Virus record (IMG/VR): IMGVR_UViG_3300027917_000092
Span: 1 to 38,073 of that record
Source of the DNA: a virus
Direction: 5' to 3' (one strand)
DNA length: 38,073 nt
Made by a program: the position numbers and the translations under genes. Of the stretch, positions 36,560-38,073 are shown piece by piece. The number at the start of each line of letters is the position of its first letter. The stretch's first letter is position 1. The notes beneath the pieces were generated by a model, which saw only the letters and a list, made by a program, of their open reading frames with translations, was not told where the DNA came from and did no database searches.

Positions 36560-38073
36560 TTAGTCCTCCGTAAAGTGAACAGTGATGGAAAGTTCTGTCA
36601 CCGTGCCCGTTACTGTGCCGATGTCTAGGTTTATGCATTGATCCGCCGGTACTGTGGCGTCACCGGACATCGATGTATCAGATACGGGAGTCGAAGAACT
36701 AGCAGTTCCGCTTTCAATTAGGGTTGTGATCGAGTTGATCGCCGCACCTTGATAAAGAGCCCAGGCAACAGATGTACCGCCGACGATAGCGATCTGAATT
36801 TCTGTAATGGTAATGGCCTTATTAGTGATCCACATATTGAAAATGTCTGCGTCTGCCGGGTTCTCGAAAGTAAAACTCTTGCTATCTTCTGGTCTGTACC
36901 ATTCAGGAGCGGTTGCTCCGCTATTCATTCGGAGAAACTGATGTGCTGTTCCCTTGGTTAATCTCACTAGGGTATCTGTCGCCGATGCATATAAAAGATC
37001 ACCTTGATTCCATGTTGCCTGTGCCGTGCCTCCTCTGGTCGCGGTGAGTGTGCCAGTAGTCGCCGCAGTAATTGAAAGTTGTCCGCCGCTAGAGGCGATA
37101 GTATGGCCGTGGGTTGCGTTAGTGAAGTTGCTAATTGTCGGGCTTGATAAAGTTTTGTTTGTGAGCGTTTGGATATTAGTCGTACCAACTACAGCGCCAG
37201 TAGCGCCGTGCGCCTCTGTCAAGCCAGCATGGGTTGAATCAGCCGAAGCCAAAGTATCCAAAGCATTAGAAACATAAGTCCCCGAAACACCAGAGTCGTT
37301 ATCAATTTGACTTGCGTCATAATCACTTGCGGCCGCTGTTACCGCATCGGTGCGGCCGAAAACACTATCAACAGTATTGGCTTGAGAACCGTCTTCAACA
37401 TTTAATGCTGCACGTACAGCGGTTGGATTGGCTTGTTCAAAGTTTCCGGCACCGGCCGTTATTCTTGCCAAAAAATTATATTGCGCGGTAGCCTGGACAA
37501 ATTTAGGGAGCGTGACAGCATTATTAGAAATATCATCTGTAACTATTGCACTATAGCTTGGGTCTGTTGCACTTCCATGTAAGACAGTATTGGCCGAGCC
37601 CAAAGGAAGGCTAGTCCATTGATTCGAGCCATTGCGGACTAATAGATCGCCCTGGCTCTCTGAGCCCCCCCCAGTTGTATCGGTATGAGTCGCCGACAAA
37701 ATGTTGTGTGAACCACCGCCGGGCAGGCTTGTAAGAGTTATTCTCTTTTTTGCCCATGATGCCGCACTATCCTCTATCACCAATTCATCGGCACCAACAG
37801 GAGTTCCCTTCAATGTTATCTGATGAATTTCATCTGCTACATTATCATGAATAGCATCGGCATCCGCGCCGCCAGGAAGGTTTGTAATTTGAACCATCTT
37901 CTTCGCGTTTGATGCCGCAGAATCCTCAATTAAAATCATGTCCGCGCCGACTGGACTGCCCTTTTCTGCAATAGCAGAAATTTCGCCATTCACGTTATCA
38001 TGAATAGCCGATCCATCGGCACCATCGGGTACATCACCAGTTCCGATTGATGAAAATGTCGGAGCCGATGTAG
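36560..38073 (-). CDS. Tail fibre protein, C-terminal part (enters from the window end)
   Basis: 503 codons are open from the last full codon (38071) to TAA at 36560, with no upstream stop in the window; an internal ATG at 37993 is not a convincing start. It shows two tandem copies of 'IHDNV..EI..I..KG.PVGAD.L.IEDSAAS.AKK...', the 'VFGRTDAV' motif also seen in the other part, and 'NKTLSSPTISNFTNATHGH', a typical fibre repeat. A non-repetitive C-terminal domain ('FTFENPADADIFNMWITNKAITITEIQIAIVGG...ELSITVHFTED') would be the tip or attachment domain. It begins TSAPTF, which completes the motif at base 1. Confidence 0.78.
   Translation of the reverse strand, partial: TSAPTFSSIGTGDVPDGADGSAIHDNVNGEISAIAEKGSPVGADMILIEDSAASNAKKMVQITNLPGGADADAIHDNVADEIHQITLKGTPVGADELVIEDSAASWAKKRITLTSLPGGGSHNILSATHTDTTGGGSESQGDLLVRNGSNQWTSLPLGSANTVLHGSATDPSYSAIVTDDISNNAVTLPKFVQATAQYNFLARITAGAGNFEQANPTAVRAALNVEDGSQANTVDSVFGRTDAVTAAASDYDASQIDNDSGVSGTYVSNALDTLASADSTHAGLTEAHGATGAVVGTTNIQTLTNKTLSSPTISNFTNATHGHTIASSGGQLSITAATTGTLTATRGGTAQATWNQGDLLYASATDTLVRLTKGTAHQFLRMNSGATAPEWYRPEDSKSFTFENPADADIFNMWITNKAITITEIQIAIVGGTSVAWALYQGAAINSITTLIESGTASSSTPVSDTSMSGDATVPADQCINLDIGTVTGTVTELSITVHFTED

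Noticed and set aside
1-38073. Integrase, attachment site, tRNA or transposase
   Set aside because: None found: no recombinase motifs in any convincing frame, no cloverleaf seen by eye, and no insertion-sequence ends.
1-38073. Direct terminal repeat at the two window ends
   Set aside because: The first and last bases do not match each other; the link between the ends is by continued protein motif only.

Overview
This window is most likely the nearly complete genome of a tailed siphovirus, about 38 kb, cut inside its tail-fibre gene. Supporting genes are HK97-type capsid, portal and prohead protease, a TP901-type tape measure, a tail-assembly chaperone pair, no contractile sheath, and an amidase lysis module. 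Every supported gene is on the minus strand, so transcription runs from high to low coordinates. I found no integrase, DNA polymerase, tRNA or CRISPR array, so a strictly lytic life is possible but not shown. The host cannot be named. Exported and surface-binding proteins and an amidase endolysin fit a bacterial host, and strong Shine-Dalgarno sites are used throughout.

Layout in the direction of transcription: (1) 38073-36560 is the C-terminal part of a long repetitive tail fibre, whose N-terminal part lies at 2303-1. It is followed by a triple C1q-like appendage protein (36558-35131). (2) 35114-33397 holds a replication-initiator-like gene with an internal iteron array (candidate origin) and small coiled-coil genes. 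(3) 33391-31225 is an array of tiny overlapping genes that share an MTDAEKRL start. Into it a cytosine-C5 DNA methyltransferase appears to have been inserted between 18-bp direct repeats. (4) 31217-29409 carries micro-genes for one-helix membrane peptides, a membrane-anchored fibronectin-like protein and a zinc-ribbon protein. (5) 29405-27946 carries a metallophosphoesterase, a SANT/Myb-like protein and an HExxH metallopeptidase. (6) 27885-20467 is DNA packaging and head: TerS, a zinc-ribbon protein, TerL, portal-MuF fusion, protease-scaffold, capsid and major tail protein. (7) 20416-7660 is connectors and tail: adaptors, tail completion proteins, chaperones with a candidate -1 frameshift, tape measure, a distal tail protein carrying a LamG-like module, two exported proteins (one a large glycosidase-like/DNRLRE protein) and hub-like proteins. 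(8) 7650-6380 is lysis, ending in an intrinsic terminator (6269-6306). (9) 6244-6130 is an operator/promoter region that starts an early-type operon: three unknown genes, an HTH regulator, then (from its own promoter at 4984-5012) a YqaJ exonuclease and a RecT annealase. (10) After a G-rich hairpin comes an Ig-like protein and the start of the tail fibre, which closes the circle with (1).

The most unusual parts are the MTDAEKRL micro-gene array with its shuffled repeats, the repeat-bounded methyltransferase cassette, the runs of microproteins missed by length-limited gene callers, the exported glycosidase-like protein inside the tail module, and RecT with two C-terminal zinc ribbons.
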